Assembly (NCBI GenBank): GCA_947493035.1
Contig: CANLOW010000002.1
Location: forward strand, 464,166 to 528,165
DNA from: an uncultured Aquimarina sp.
Lineage (GTDB): Bacteria; Bacteroidota; Bacteroidia; Flavobacteriales; Flavobacteriaceae
Direction of reading: 5' to 3'
Length of the DNA stretch: 64,000 bases
The notes under the pieces are model-generated. The model saw nothing but the letters and a program-made list of their open reading frames with translations. It was not told the DNA's origin and searched no databases. Position 1 is the stretch's first letter; the number at the start of each line of letters is the position of its first letter. The position numbers and the translations under genes are program-made. This document shows positions 43,796 to 52,343 of the stretch, piece by piece.

Positions 43796-44345
43796 ACCAC
43801 TATGGACTTTAAGTCCATAGTTTCGGCTGGTGACTTAAAGTCACCCATACAGTCTCCTACTCCAATATAAAGTTAGAGCTTCTCCTATCGTCAGGTTTTC
43901 TATGATGTTCTAAATATTCATTAACCATTTCATCTGTTATATTGCCTGTACTCCAGCATCCATATCCAATAGCCCAAAAATGACGACCCCAATAACGTTG
44001 TTTCAATTCTGGAAATTCTTGTTGTAATTTCCTGGAACTTCTTCCTTTTAGCTTTTTGATCAGATCACTAAGGCTTAATGATGGTCTATATTGAACATGC
44101 ATATGAACATGGTCTTTGGAAACAACTCCTTTCAAAATTTCAACATCCTCCGATTCGAAGATTTGAATAAGTAAACTGCGGCATCGAACTTGAAGGTCGC
44201 CTTTTAAAACGGAATACCTATATTTTGTGCTCCAAACTATGTGAGCCGTGAGTCTAGAAACTGAATGAACATGTGTTGATTGTAATGACATGACCCAAAA
44301 GTAAGGTTTTTAGAAGCTGAAAGCGAAATGCACTAAAGTGCATAG
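43787..44345 (-). mobile_element. IS200/IS605-family insertion element
   Basis: A single-gene IS200-type element. The left end has a subterminal hairpin (CTATGGACTT...AAGTCCATAG) bracketed by TCATCAGCC and GGCTGGTGA. The right end has another (ATGCACTAAAGTGCAT, about 44323-44338). IS200 elements end in such hairpins and do not make target duplications, so the exact boundaries are approximate. Confidence 0.75.
43857..44291 (-). CDS. tnpA: IS200/IS605 transposase TnpA
   Basis: Y1 HUH single-strand transposase of 144 residues, normal length for TnpA. The HUH motif is in KDHVHMHVQYRP. The catalytic tyrosine is likely in the GYGCWSTGNITDEMV segment, followed by the YLEHHRKP tail. HIVWSTKYRYSVLKGDLQ near the N-terminus is the usual start of the fold. 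The coding frame is intact from MSLQSTHVHSVSRLTAH to SSNFILE. No TnpB/IscB partner is present, as in IS200 itself. Confidence 0.9.
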   Translation of the reverse strand: MSLQSTHVHSVSRLTAHIVWSTKYRYSVLKGDLQVRCRSLLIQIFESEDVEILKGVVSKDHVHMHVQYRPSLSLSDLIKKLKGRSSRKLQQEFPELKQRYWGRHFWAIGYGCWSTGNITDEMVNEYLEHHRKPDDRRSSNFILE

Positions 44346-44359
44346 TTTGAACTATTCCT

Positions 44360-44496
44360 GAGACCAATCAAACAACGAAAAAGAATGCAAAGAGTTAATA
44401 CAAAAGTGGGCGCTAGAGGTATATGATAAATGGAGTACGTACCATGATATAGCAGACAAAATTGCTAAAGAGTTTATCTACGCCATCAAGTACTAA
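44360..44496 (+). pseudogene. Gene fragment right of IS200
   Basis: An open frame reads QSNNEKECKELIQKWALEV then YDKWSTYHDIADKIAKEF and ends YAIKY with a TAA. It has no start codon or ribosome-binding site. A TGA stop lies just upstream, near the element's right boundary. It looks like the C-terminus of the protein whose N-terminus (43464) was cut off, but it could come from another gene. Confidence 0.45.
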
Positions 44497-44587
44497 ATAC
44501 TAAATTCAGTATTTCAAAAATAAGGCCAACTCAAAATAGTATATTTAACTAATTATGTGCGATTCCTAAAAAACAAAAAAACCTGGT

Positions 44588-45043
44588 TTGATAACAATAA
44601 AAAAAACACACTCTGGCAATTCAGATTTTAAAAAACTAGTATTAGAATTAGATGATGATTTAAAAACTTATTACAAAGAGGAAAAATCATTTTATGGAAA
44701 GTTAAATAGCATTGAGAATATAAAATATGTAGTTATCGCTTATGACAAAGACGCAAATGCTGTTGGATGCGGAGGAATCAAAGAATTTTCTCTAAATGAA
44801 ATGGAAATTAAACGTATGTATGTTCCTCCTAATTATAGAGGGATTGGAATAGCTTCATTAATCCTGAATGAGTTAGAAAATTGGAGTCGTGACTTAAAAT
44901 ATAAAAAGTGTGTTTTAGAAACACTCAAAGAAAAACCATATGCCATCGCATTTTACAAGAAAAACGGTTATGGGGTAGTTCCTAATTTTGGAGAATATGT
45001 AAATGCTGAAAATAGTATTTGTTTTGAGAAAAAAATACTATAA
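44588..45043 (+). CDS. GNAT N-acetyltransferase
   Basis: Acetyltransferase of 151 residues. VVIAYDKDANAVGCGGIKEF, EMEIKRMYVPPNYRGIGIASLILNELENW (acetyl-CoA binding R-G-x-G-I/A) and LETLKEKPYAIAFYKKNGYGVVPNFGEYV match the common GNAT fold. The start is a TTG, required because no ATG fits before MITIKKTHSG. The substrate is unknown. It lies among broken genes and an IS element, so it may be an acquired gene. Confidence 0.8.
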   Translation: MITIKKTHSGNSDFKKLVLELDDDLKTYYKEEKSFYGKLNSIENIKYVVIAYDKDANAVGCGGIKEFSLNEMEIKRMYVPPNYRGIGIASLILNELENWSRDLKYKKCVLETLKEKPYAIAFYKKNGYGVVPNFGEYVNAENSICFEKKIL

Positions 45044-45457
45044 ACTATCTACAACAATTTTGTATTCAAGCAAAATCATTATTAAAATGACCTACTTCAA
45101 AAGGAAATGGAATTAAACCAGAGGTTACAAATTTAACCACTTGGACAATTCGTATTGGTTCTTTGAAACATAGAAAAATGGCGTGATCAAAAGACAAGTA
45201 CAAGAATATGCCATTAGAATAAGATTAAGATACCATTCAAAAAAAACTTACGACAAGTATCGAATACTTAGCAATGTTGAATTAGACTTATCTGATTCTA
45301 CATTTAAAGCAATTTCTGTCAAAGTTTACTACACTCTAATCAATCTATTGAATTTTAAACTACATTAGAACACTAACAAAAAATCCTTGTCCTAAAGATT
45401 TTACTTTCTAGGATAACCTTTTGTTTTTTGTTTCTTTTAAAAGTTAAAAATCTAATA
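45044..45457. other. Intergenic region with degenerate reading frames
   Basis: These 414 nt have no convincing gene. Short protein-like stretches in different frames suggest decayed coding DNA: KGNGIKPEVTNLTTWTIRIG then a TGA at about 45183, and a 61-residue frame from a GTG. The 61-residue frame has no ribosome site or recognisable domain and was not called. An imperfect TCCTA/TAGGA pair near 45390-45415 could end the upstream transcript. Confidence 0.4.
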
Positions 45458-46258
45458 ATGGCACAAAATAAAACTGTTAAGCGTGATGCTAAAGAAGGAT
45501 CTAAAGTATATAACAATAGAACTCTAGAAACTGATTACAGAACATTAAAATCTATTTTGACTAAAGGGATGAGAGTGCTAGATGTAGGTTGTGGGACTGG
45601 AGCCATTTCTAAAGATGTTGCCAAAATAGTGGGATTAGAAGGAAAGGTAATTGGAATTGATAAAGACCCTAATTTTATCGAGAATGGTATAGAAAATTAT
45701 GGTGATGTAGAAAACTTAGAATTACTTACTTCTGACATTTCTGATTTTCAAACTGATGAAAAATTCGATTTAGTTATATCTGCTAGAATGCTTCAATGGC
45801 TTTCAAAACCCGAAGAGGCTCTAATAAAAATGAAGTCACTTCTTAAAAAGGGGGGTATCATTTCTATACTAGATTATAATCACAAAAAAATTGAATGGAC
45901 TCCACAACCGCCTCAAAGTATGATTGAGTTTTATGCTGCGTTTCTAGCATGGAGAGAGAACGCAGGGATGAACAATGAAATTACTGACTTCCTCCCTTCT
46001 ATTTTTAATGAAATTGGACTTAGTAACATTCAACAAATAAATTCTAATGAGCATTACACTAAAGACCGTGAAGATTTTATCTCTAAAGTAGGTATTTGGA
46101 GTAAAGTAGCAGGTCTTGAACAAGTTTCAAATGAAGGTTATATTTCTAATTCAAAAAGATTAGATGCTGCTTTAGAATATGAAACATGGGTTAATACTGA
46201 AGCTGTATCTATGACAATGCATCTTTCTGAAACCAGAGGTGAAGTAATTAGTGACTGA
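45458..46258 (+). CDS. Class I SAM-dependent methyltransferase
   Basis: Methyltransferase of 266 residues. The start MAQNKTVKRDAKEGSKVYNN is chosen over the TTG 30 nt upstream. Motif I is MRVLDVGCGTGAISKDVAKIVG, motif II VIGIDKDPNFIENG, post-I DISDFQTDEKFDLVISARMLQWLSKPEEALIKMKSLLKKGGIISILDYNHKKIEW (UbiE/Methyltransf_11 type). Its substrate is not evident. It is alone between an intergenic remnant region and the acyl-CoA ligase gene. Confidence 0.85.
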   Translation: MAQNKTVKRDAKEGSKVYNNRTLETDYRTLKSILTKGMRVLDVGCGTGAISKDVAKIVGLEGKVIGIDKDPNFIENGIENYGDVENLELLTSDISDFQTDEKFDLVISARMLQWLSKPEEALIKMKSLLKKGGIISILDYNHKKIEWTPQPPQSMIEFYAAFLAWRENAGMNNEITDFLPSIFNEIGLSNIQQINSNEHYTKDREDFISKVGIWSKVAGLEQVSNEGYISNSKRLDAALEYETWVNTEAVSMTMHLSETRGEVISD

Positions 46259-46326
46259 TCCAGTATATAATCTTAGACTAAAGATTAAATTTTCTTTTAA
46301 GGAGTGTATTACCAAAACAAAAAATC

Positions 46327-46371
46327 AGGAGCCAATGTAGTTGGTTTAAAGTTACCACTACTTTGACTCCT
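46327..46371. terminator. Bidirectional terminator
   Basis: A long imperfect stem runs from AGGAG through CAA.GTAGT.GGT to its complement ACC.ACTAC.TTG.CTCCT. It is between the convergent methyltransferase and acyl-CoA ligase genes. Confidence 0.55.
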
Positions 46372-46423
46372 ATATAATCAATCCCTATAATTTAATAGGT
46401 TCATTACTTTTATAAAAACTCTA

Positions 46424-48199
46424 TTAACGATTGTAAATCGCTTCATAAAGATTCTTGTATTTTTCTTTTATAATCTTTCTACGGAGTTTCATCGTTGGCG
46501 TCAAATGTCCATCATCGATGGTCCATTCTTCAGGGGTTAATTCAAACAATTTTACTTGCTCCCATTTTCCAAAACTAGCATTATGTAAATCGACATCTTC
46601 TTTTATACGAGCTATCACCTCTTCATTATTTGCTATTTCTGCAGTAGTTGTACCAACATCTACCCCCTTAATTTTCGCCCAATCTTTAATAAATGCAAAA
46701 TTTGGTTGAATAAAAGCTGCAGGCATCTTCTCCCCTTCTCCTATAACCATTATTTGTTCTATAAATCGAGACTGTTTCATGGCATTTTCAATCAGTTGAG
46801 GAGCAACATATTTCCCTCCAGAAGTTTTAAACATCTCCTTTTTACGATCGGTGATTTTCAAAAAACCATCGCTATCGATTTCACCAATATCTCCAGTGTG
46901 AAATCTTCCATTTTGCAAAACTTCAGCTGTTTTTTCAGGATTCTTATAATACCCCATCATCACACTGGCACCTTCTACCAATATTTCGCCATCTTCTGCA
47001 ATAATAACTTTGGTTTCAGGTAAAATACGACCTACACTACCCACTTTAAAACCATTGTTACGTATATCATTTACCGAAATTACAGGAGAAGTCTCCGTTA
47101 ATCCATAACCTTCCATTACGTTAATTCCTGCGGCATTAAATACTCTAGCCAAGCGTGGTTGTAAAGCCGCACTTCCTGAAGCAATAATCTTAAGATTTCC
47201 ACCTAAACCTGCTTGCCATTTACTGAAAATTAATTTTCGAGCAATACCTAATTGAAACTCATACCAAGCACCATTAGCTCCGTAAGGTTCAAATTTCAAC
47301 CCTAGATCAATAGCCCAATAAAATAATTTCTTTTTAATACCTGATAGATCTGCTCCTTTAGCATAAATCTTATCATATACTTTTTCTAATAATCGCGGTA
47401 CTGCCGTCATAACATCAGGCTTTACCTCTTTTAAGTTATCACTAATAGTCTCTATAGATTCAGCAAAATAAATACTAACACTTCTATATTGGTATAAATA
47501 CAACAACATTCGTTCGTACACATGACATATGGGTAAAAAACTCAACGCTTTGGCATTGCCATCATCGATAGGAAATCGAGAAGAACTATTAATAGCATTC
47601 CTTACTATATTTCTATGACTAAGCATAACTCCTTTAGGTCTGCCTGTTGTTCCTGAAGTATATATTAATGTAGCCAAATCATTCTCGTTGATACCATCTT
47701 TTAAACGCTCTACATCCGCTTGATTATCTTCGTTCTTACCTTTCTCAAGAACTGATGTCCAACTAGCACAACCTGAAATATCCTCAAAAGAAAATACATC
47801 TAAAATAGAAGGTACTTGATCTTTAATAGCCATTACCTTATCATATACTTCTTTATCAGAAACAAAGACATATTTTGATTCAGAATGATTCAGAACATAC
47901 GCATAATCTTCTTTTGAAATTGTAGGATAAACAGGTACATCTTGTGCCCCTACCTGAAGTATACCAATATCTACGATATTCCATTCTGTCCTATTATTCG
48001 TAGAAATAATAGCAATTTTATCATTGGGCTTAACACCCATTCGTAATAAACCTCGACTTATTTGATTTGCCTTATCAATGTACTCTTGTGTAGATGTAGC
48101 AACCCAACTACCATTTTGTTTAGTAACTAGGGAATCACTTAATCCTCCTTTAGATAATTGGTAATAAGGGAAATCAAAAAGTCTTTTTATCGTATTCAT
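46424..48199 (-). CDS. Long-chain acyl-CoA synthetase (AMP-binding)
   Basis: Fatty-acid activating enzyme of 591 residues. It makes acyl-CoA from acid, ATP and CoA at the inner membrane face. The P-loop YTSGTTGRPKGVMLSHRN, the A5 motif EGYGLTETSPVIS, and the A7-A8 region RFHTGDIGEIDSDGFLKITDRKKEMFKTSGGKYVAPQLIEN match FadD/bubblegum-type long-chain ligases. The C-terminal lysine region PEEWTIDDGHLTPTMKLRRKIIKEKY is typical. Single gene, terminated from deaD by a hairpin at 48328-48359. Confidence 0.93.
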   Translation of the reverse strand: MNTIKRLFDFPYYQLSKGGLSDSLVTKQNGSWVATSTQEYIDKANQISRGLLRMGVKPNDKIAIISTNNRTEWNIVDIGILQVGAQDVPVYPTISKEDYAYVLNHSESKYVFVSDKEVYDKVMAIKDQVPSILDVFSFEDISGCASWTSVLEKGKNEDNQADVERLKDGINENDLATLIYTSGTTGRPKGVMLSHRNIVRNAINSSSRFPIDDGNAKALSFLPICHVYERMLLYLYQYRSVSIYFAESIETISDNLKEVKPDVMTAVPRLLEKVYDKIYAKGADLSGIKKKLFYWAIDLGLKFEPYGANGAWYEFQLGIARKLIFSKWQAGLGGNLKIIASGSAALQPRLARVFNAAGINVMEGYGLTETSPVISVNDIRNNGFKVGSVGRILPETKVIIAEDGEILVEGASVMMGYYKNPEKTAEVLQNGRFHTGDIGEIDSDGFLKITDRKKEMFKTSGGKYVAPQLIENAMKQSRFIEQIMVIGEGEKMPAAFIQPNFAFIKDWAKIKGVDVGTTTAEIANNEEVIARIKEDVDLHNASFGKWEQVKLFELTPEEWTIDDGHLTPTMKLRRKIIKEKYKNLYEAIYNR

Positions 48200-48327
48200 T
48201 CTTCTATCGTCTAATTAATACTTCACTTTACAATTTAAAACTTTTAACAAAAGATTCAAAAAAAACAACATATTAAAGTATCAAATTCTTAAAATATTAT
48301 TTACAAAACTGATTTTTCATCAATAAA

Positions 48328-48359
48328 AAAGGCTCTCTTTTCCTCAAAAGAGAGCCTTT
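48328..48359 (-). terminator. Terminator of the DEAD-box helicase gene
   Basis: The stem AAAGGCTCTCTTTT with its complement has a 4-nt loop and is followed on minus by TTTATTG after the last pairing Ts. It is between the helicase and acyl-CoA ligase genes. Confidence 0.8.
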
Positions 48360-48431
48360 ACAAATATCTTAAACTTTTAGGTATTCTACTTATATATTTT
48401 TAAAAGATATAAGTACTATCTCCTTTATTTA

Positions 48432-49541
48432 CTATCTAATTTGTAAAAAATTAATTTTCAATTCAGTTTCTAAGCCTCTTAAAAACTTAACTTCTTTATG
48501 ATTAACAAAAGCCAGTGAGATTCCAGAAGCGCCTCCTCTTGCTGTTCTTCCACTTCTATGCACATAATATTCTGACTGATCTGGTAATTGATAATGCAGT
48601 ACAAATTCCAAATTAGCTACATCTATACCTCTAGCGGCAACATCTGTAGCCACTAATAGGTTTAATTTTTTATTTTTAAAGGCACGCATCACCTTATCAC
48701 GCTCCTTTTGTTGCATATCCCCTTCTAATACATCTACATCAAAGTTGCGCTTCTTAAGTTGCTCATTCAATGTACGAGCTGCTAATTTGGTTCTTGTAAA
48801 AATAATACCTCGCTGTGCTTTATTCCCTTTTAAGAAATAAGCCATCGTATCAATCTTATTATCTTCTTCGGTCACTACAAACTGATGCTGAATATTTGTA
48901 TTTACGGAATCATTTTTACTTACCGAAATAGTATAAGCGTTTGGAGAGACATACTTAGAAACAATTCCTTTTAAGGCTTGTGGCATCGTAGCTGAAAACA
49001 ACCAAATGTTACTCTTACCACTAACAGTATTCAAGATAAAGTCGAGTTCCTTTTTAAAACCCATACTCAACATCTCATCTGCTTCATCTAGAATCACCGT
49101 ATTGATGTAACGAATATCTACAGCTCTACGTTTTATAAGATCGACCAATCTACCAGGAGTTGCCACAACAATATGCGTAGTCCGTTGCAATTTTTTTATT
49201 TGAATATCAATTTTTTCTCCACCATAAACTGCTTCAGAAAAAATCTTGTCTGTGTATTTTGTGAATCTAAATAACTGTTTTTGAATTTGCTGAGCTAACT
49301 CTCGTGTTGGCGCTAAAACAATGGATTGAGTTAACTTCTTTTTAGCATCAGTTTGCATTAAGAGTGGTAATCCAAATGCTGCTGTTTTACCGGTTCCTGT
49401 TTGCGCATGACCAATAAAATCATTTTCTCCTTCAAGCAAAATAGGGATAGCTTGCTCCTGAATAGCAGTAGGCGTTTTAATTCCTAATTCTTTTAATCCT
49501 TTATTAAGATCTTCCGATATTCCTAATTGCGTAAACGACAT
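48432..49541 (-). CDS. DEAD-box RNA helicase
   Basis: ATP-dependent RNA helicase of 369 residues. The start is MSFTQLGISEDLNKGLKELG, 8 nt after a -7 box; the ORF's first Met at 49592 is upstream of the promoter. Motifs: Q-motif KTPTAIQEQAIPILLEG, Walker A GHAQTGTGKTAAFGLPLL, APTRELAQQ, Walker B VILDEADEMLSMGF, SATMP, GIIFTRTKLAARTL, VATDVAARGIDVANLEFVLHYQLP, HRSGRTARGG. The C-terminal extension is short. This is the RhlE/DeaD-like class. Roles in ribosome assembly or mRNA decay are inferred from the family. Confidence 0.92.
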   Translation of the reverse strand: MSFTQLGISEDLNKGLKELGIKTPTAIQEQAIPILLEGENDFIGHAQTGTGKTAAFGLPLLMQTDAKKKLTQSIVLAPTRELAQQIQKQLFRFTKYTDKIFSEAVYGGEKIDIQIKKLQRTTHIVVATPGRLVDLIKRRAVDIRYINTVILDEADEMLSMGFKKELDFILNTVSGKSNIWLFSATMPQALKGIVSKYVSPNAYTISVSKNDSVNTNIQHQFVVTEEDNKIDTMAYFLKGNKAQRGIIFTRTKLAARTLNEQLKKRNFDVDVLEGDMQQKERDKVMRAFKNKKLNLLVATDVAARGIDVANLEFVLHYQLPDQSEYYVHRSGRTARGGASGISLAFVNHKEVKFLRGLETELKINFLQIR

Positions 49542-49556
49542 CCTGTTTTTTTTTTG

Positions 49557-49564
49557 CAAAGGTA
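49557..49564 (-). promoter_or_regulatory. -7 box for the DEAD-box helicase gene
   Basis: TACCTTTG on the minus strand matches TAnnTTTG and lies 16 nt before the chosen ATG. It supports the shorter start. Confidence 0.55.
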
Positions 49565-49634
49565 CATGTATAATAGGTTTATTATCGAACAAATGATAAC
49601 ATATATAGATTTCATTAAACTTTTAATCTTAAAT

Positions 49635-51019
49635 ATCATTAGTGTCCGCTAAAAATTAGAATCGATCCTATTTTTCCTTTCAGGTATTGTCTTTACTAGC
49701 TTTTTATTGAATATTTCAATAGCATGGTCTATGTGAATAAATCAAGTTGTATTTCAGGAGGCTTTGTTGCCACTTCATTCCAACTTCGATTAGGGTCATT
49801 AAGGAATTTAAAAACATCTATGTAGCTCATAAGGTATAATCGAATCATTGATACCATGTTAGAGAATGCCCATTTCTTACTTATTCTTCTCTGGACAACA
49901 AGCATTAATAATTGAATAATTAGGCCACACCATATCTGAATTTCAATAGCATTTTGGCTGTCACCCAGAAAATATTTTAAAGGAAAGTTTTGTTTAAGTC
50001 GTTTAAACATAGTTTCTATTTGCCATCTGCGTTTATAAATATCACATATTTTGATTGGACTGATAAGAAAGTTGTTAGATAGAAATATATAGGTTGTCTT
50101 TTTCTCTTTATCCCAATAGGCTATGCGTCTCAAATTGATGATTTGCTCGTTTTTTTAAATTTCAATAACCTCGTCTCTTAGAATATTATCATTAATATGG
50201 TCTTCAATATCTAATTCATCTATATGTTCATAGTGAACATTATCTTTTTGCCTTGTTACAAAATAGATATCTTGTTCAATCCATTGTAGGTACTGTGTAT
50301 AATCATTATAAGCCTTATCAAATACAACAAAAGAGCCTTTTTGTAAGTTTAACTCTTTCAAAAAAGTATGATCGTGTGTTGCTGCAATGCTAAATCTAAT
50401 AAGACAAGGAACTTCTTGTAAAGTATTTATCATAGTATCCATTTTAATACCTCCTTTCTTTTTTCCATTCATAGGGTTACGGCCAACTCCTTTTAGAATA
50501 TCACAGAAGAGGCTGATTGTTGATGAATCAACGATGTTTAGATGTTTAACAGGAGAACCTTTAATGTCGCTGTCCGATAAAAAAGAACCATATTGACTTA
50601 AAAGACCATAATAAATATCAGCAAATACATTACTACTACGCTTCATATTGGCTTTTGAAAGTGTACTTCGTTTTGGAAATGAAGACAGCCCTAAGTGACT
50701 TAATTTTCATTCGCATGCAAGCATTACTGTAGAAAGTTCTCTTAGTGAGCTTACTCCACTTAAAGTCGTATAAAGCATACAAACCATATGCTCGTAAGTT
50801 TTAAAACTCTTATAATAACGATTACTATCATGTGCTTCGGCTGTCCGACGAACTAATCCCTTAGGTATTAAATTTAGCAGTTGCTTAATAATTGGATGTC
50901 CGATAAAGTGTGTACTTTTATTAATGTCTTGTTTGTTGTGGTAAACTACAAGATAATGAAAGCGGGAAATACTTAATTGCAAATCCCGCTTCTAAAAAGT
51001 TTTATTGGACAGTAATGAT
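49635..51019 (-). mobile_element. IS4-type insertion element with decayed transposase
   Basis: An element of 1385 bp. Its ends match as inverted repeats, ATCATTA(G/C)TGTCC, at 49635-49647 and 51007-51019 (12 of 13 identical). The 13-bp ends share TGTCC with the relic near 25853. No clear target duplication was seen. Confidence 0.85.
49729..50982 (-). pseudogene. IS4-type transposase with two in-frame stops
   Basis: A reading frame of about 418 codons encodes an IS4-group transposase: STHFIGHPIIKQLLNLIP, YKSFKTYEHMVCMLY, KLSHLGLSSFPKRSTLSKAN, NIVDSSTISLFCDILKGVGR, GFCDILKG region, KGSFVVFDKAYNDY (DDE), ICDIYKRRWQIETMFKRLK (YREK-type) and a C-terminus KPPEIQLDLFT. The frame is unbroken by indels but has an in-frame TGA at 50707-50709 and a TAA at 50155-50157. 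Both are single-base changes in otherwise well-conserved text. A further start problem exists: the codon before NKSTHF is ATT. It is inactive unless the stops are read through. Confidence 0.9.
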
Positions 51020-51212
51020 TTTCAAAATAAAGTCATTCCTAACACTCCACTAATTTTTGTGGTTGATCCCATTTATATGAAATGAAAATATAATCTATAG
51101 GAAAATCTTAGCATATCTTGTCCTTTGAGGATGTCAACAAACAAGATTAATTGATATAGGCTCTTTTTAGTAAGTAGAAATAGTAGATGATTAAAAAGAT
51201 CTAATCAAAAGT

Positions 51213-51416
51213 TTATACATTTCTAGTTTTTAAATAAGAATAGATTTTGAATACACCCCAAACTACTATTGCAACAGCCATAAATATCCTCCATTTAGAC
51301 ATAGGCATACCGCTTAGTATTTGATAAAATCGAAAACCTCCTAAAGCTATAAACAATAACCCCCAAAGTAAATCAGAAGAGCGGTGTATTGAAGTATTTG
51401 GTGTATCCGCAGCCAT
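51213..51416 (-). CDS. Small membrane protein
   Basis: A short protein of 67 residues with start MAADTPNTSIHRSSDLLWG. A longer frame to 51515 is open but starts within the neighbouring gene. Two membrane helices can be seen, LLWGLLFIALGGFRFYQIL and WRIFMAVAIVVWGVFKIY, joined by a short loop. No known family is recognised. It lies 34 nt after the stop of the membrane protein gene upstream, so the two are probably co-transcribed. Confidence 0.6.
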   Translation of the reverse strand: MAADTPNTSIHRSSDLLWGLLFIALGGFRFYQILSGMPMSKWRIFMAVAIVVWGVFKIYSYLKTRNV

Positions 51417-51450
51417 AACATAGAATTTTCTTAATACAAAGATAAACAAT

Positions 51451-52176
51451 CTAAGCGTTAAAATATTTACTATCCCAAATTGCAGTATTGAAATTCTTCC
51501 CTTTAGCAAAAGCATAATAAATTACAATCGCGATAACTGATTTGAACATAAATAAGAATTCAATTACAAAACCAATACTAGGATTTTTTGCAGGAAAAAA
51601 CATTCCTTCAGGAATAAGACTTGTCAATAATAAACTAACGATTAAACACACGGTTAAAAGATTTTCCATACTCTTAAAACACCATGCCCAAGCTTTTCTA
51701 TACCATGCTAAGTCTTTACCCCATTTATGTACGAGATAATAATAATTATCATTTATAGGTATAAATAATAAAGGGTCATCAGCATTACTTAATTTGAATA
51801 ATTTTGAAGGAGCCATTATTTTAAACCCCTCATAAGAAGTATCATGAAGACATTCTAATTCTTTGATTTTCAACAGAGCTTCATGGGGAATATCACCTTT
51901 AAAGTAATATGTACTTAAAAATCGTAAACGATAATCAATACAAATATTCTTTATTTCTTCTAAAAAAAATACATTTTCAGGGTTGATTTTTTTAGAATCG
52001 AAATAATTAACATTAGTATCCTCTCGAGGCTTTTCTTTTATTCTCATTAGAATTGAAACATTCGACAAATGTTGATCTAGCCATATTTCATCTAAAAACC
52101 CCCTTAACTCCTCTGAACTCGGAACTTCTTTACTTTCTCGTAATTTTTTTTCTATATCTAGGTCCCTCCAGCTCAC
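51451..52176 (-). CDS. Uncharacterised membrane protein
   Basis: Product of 241 residues. The N-terminal 165 residues are soluble and acidic with an aromatic-rich middle (NVSILMRIKEKPREDTNVNYF, LLFIPINDNYYYLVHKWGKDL). Two membrane helices follow (NLLTVCLIVSLLLTSLIPEG and FVIEFLFMFKSVIAIVIYYAFA). It ends KNFNTAIWDSKYFNA. Hypothetical proteins with this layout occur in Flavobacteriia, but I do not recognise a named family. It lies upstream of the small membrane protein and opposite to no other gene. Confidence 0.7.
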   Translation of the reverse strand: MSWRDLDIEKKLRESKEVPSSEELRGFLDEIWLDQHLSNVSILMRIKEKPREDTNVNYFDSKKINPENVFFLEEIKNICIDYRLRFLSTYYFKGDIPHEALLKIKELECLHDTSYEGFKIMAPSKLFKLSNADDPLLFIPINDNYYYLVHKWGKDLAWYRKAWAWCFKSMENLLTVCLIVSLLLTSLIPEGMFFPAKNPSIGFVIEFLFMFKSVIAIVIYYAFAKGKNFNTAIWDSKYFNA

Positions 52177-52260
52177 ATCGTATTGTTTACCATAAAGTTA
52201 CATAAGGTTTTCTCATTATAAAAATTAAAAACTTGACTAAAGTAAAATATTTAAAAAAAA

Positions 52261-52285
52261 CCTTTCAGAAAATGTTTCCGAAAGG
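52261..52285 (-). terminator. pheT terminator
   Basis: The stem CCTTTCGGAAA...TTTCTGAAAGG on the minus strand has a G-T wobble. A run of eight T residues follows on the minus strand. Confidence 0.85.
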
Positions 52286-52343
52286 CTTCTTATGATATAT
52301 TTAAATATAATTGGGTAACCAAATATTTGCTATGAATAGATTC

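Noticed and set aside
45183..45368. A 61-residue frame starting at GTG
   Set aside because: No ribosome site or known domain, and it lies in a stretch of broken frames.
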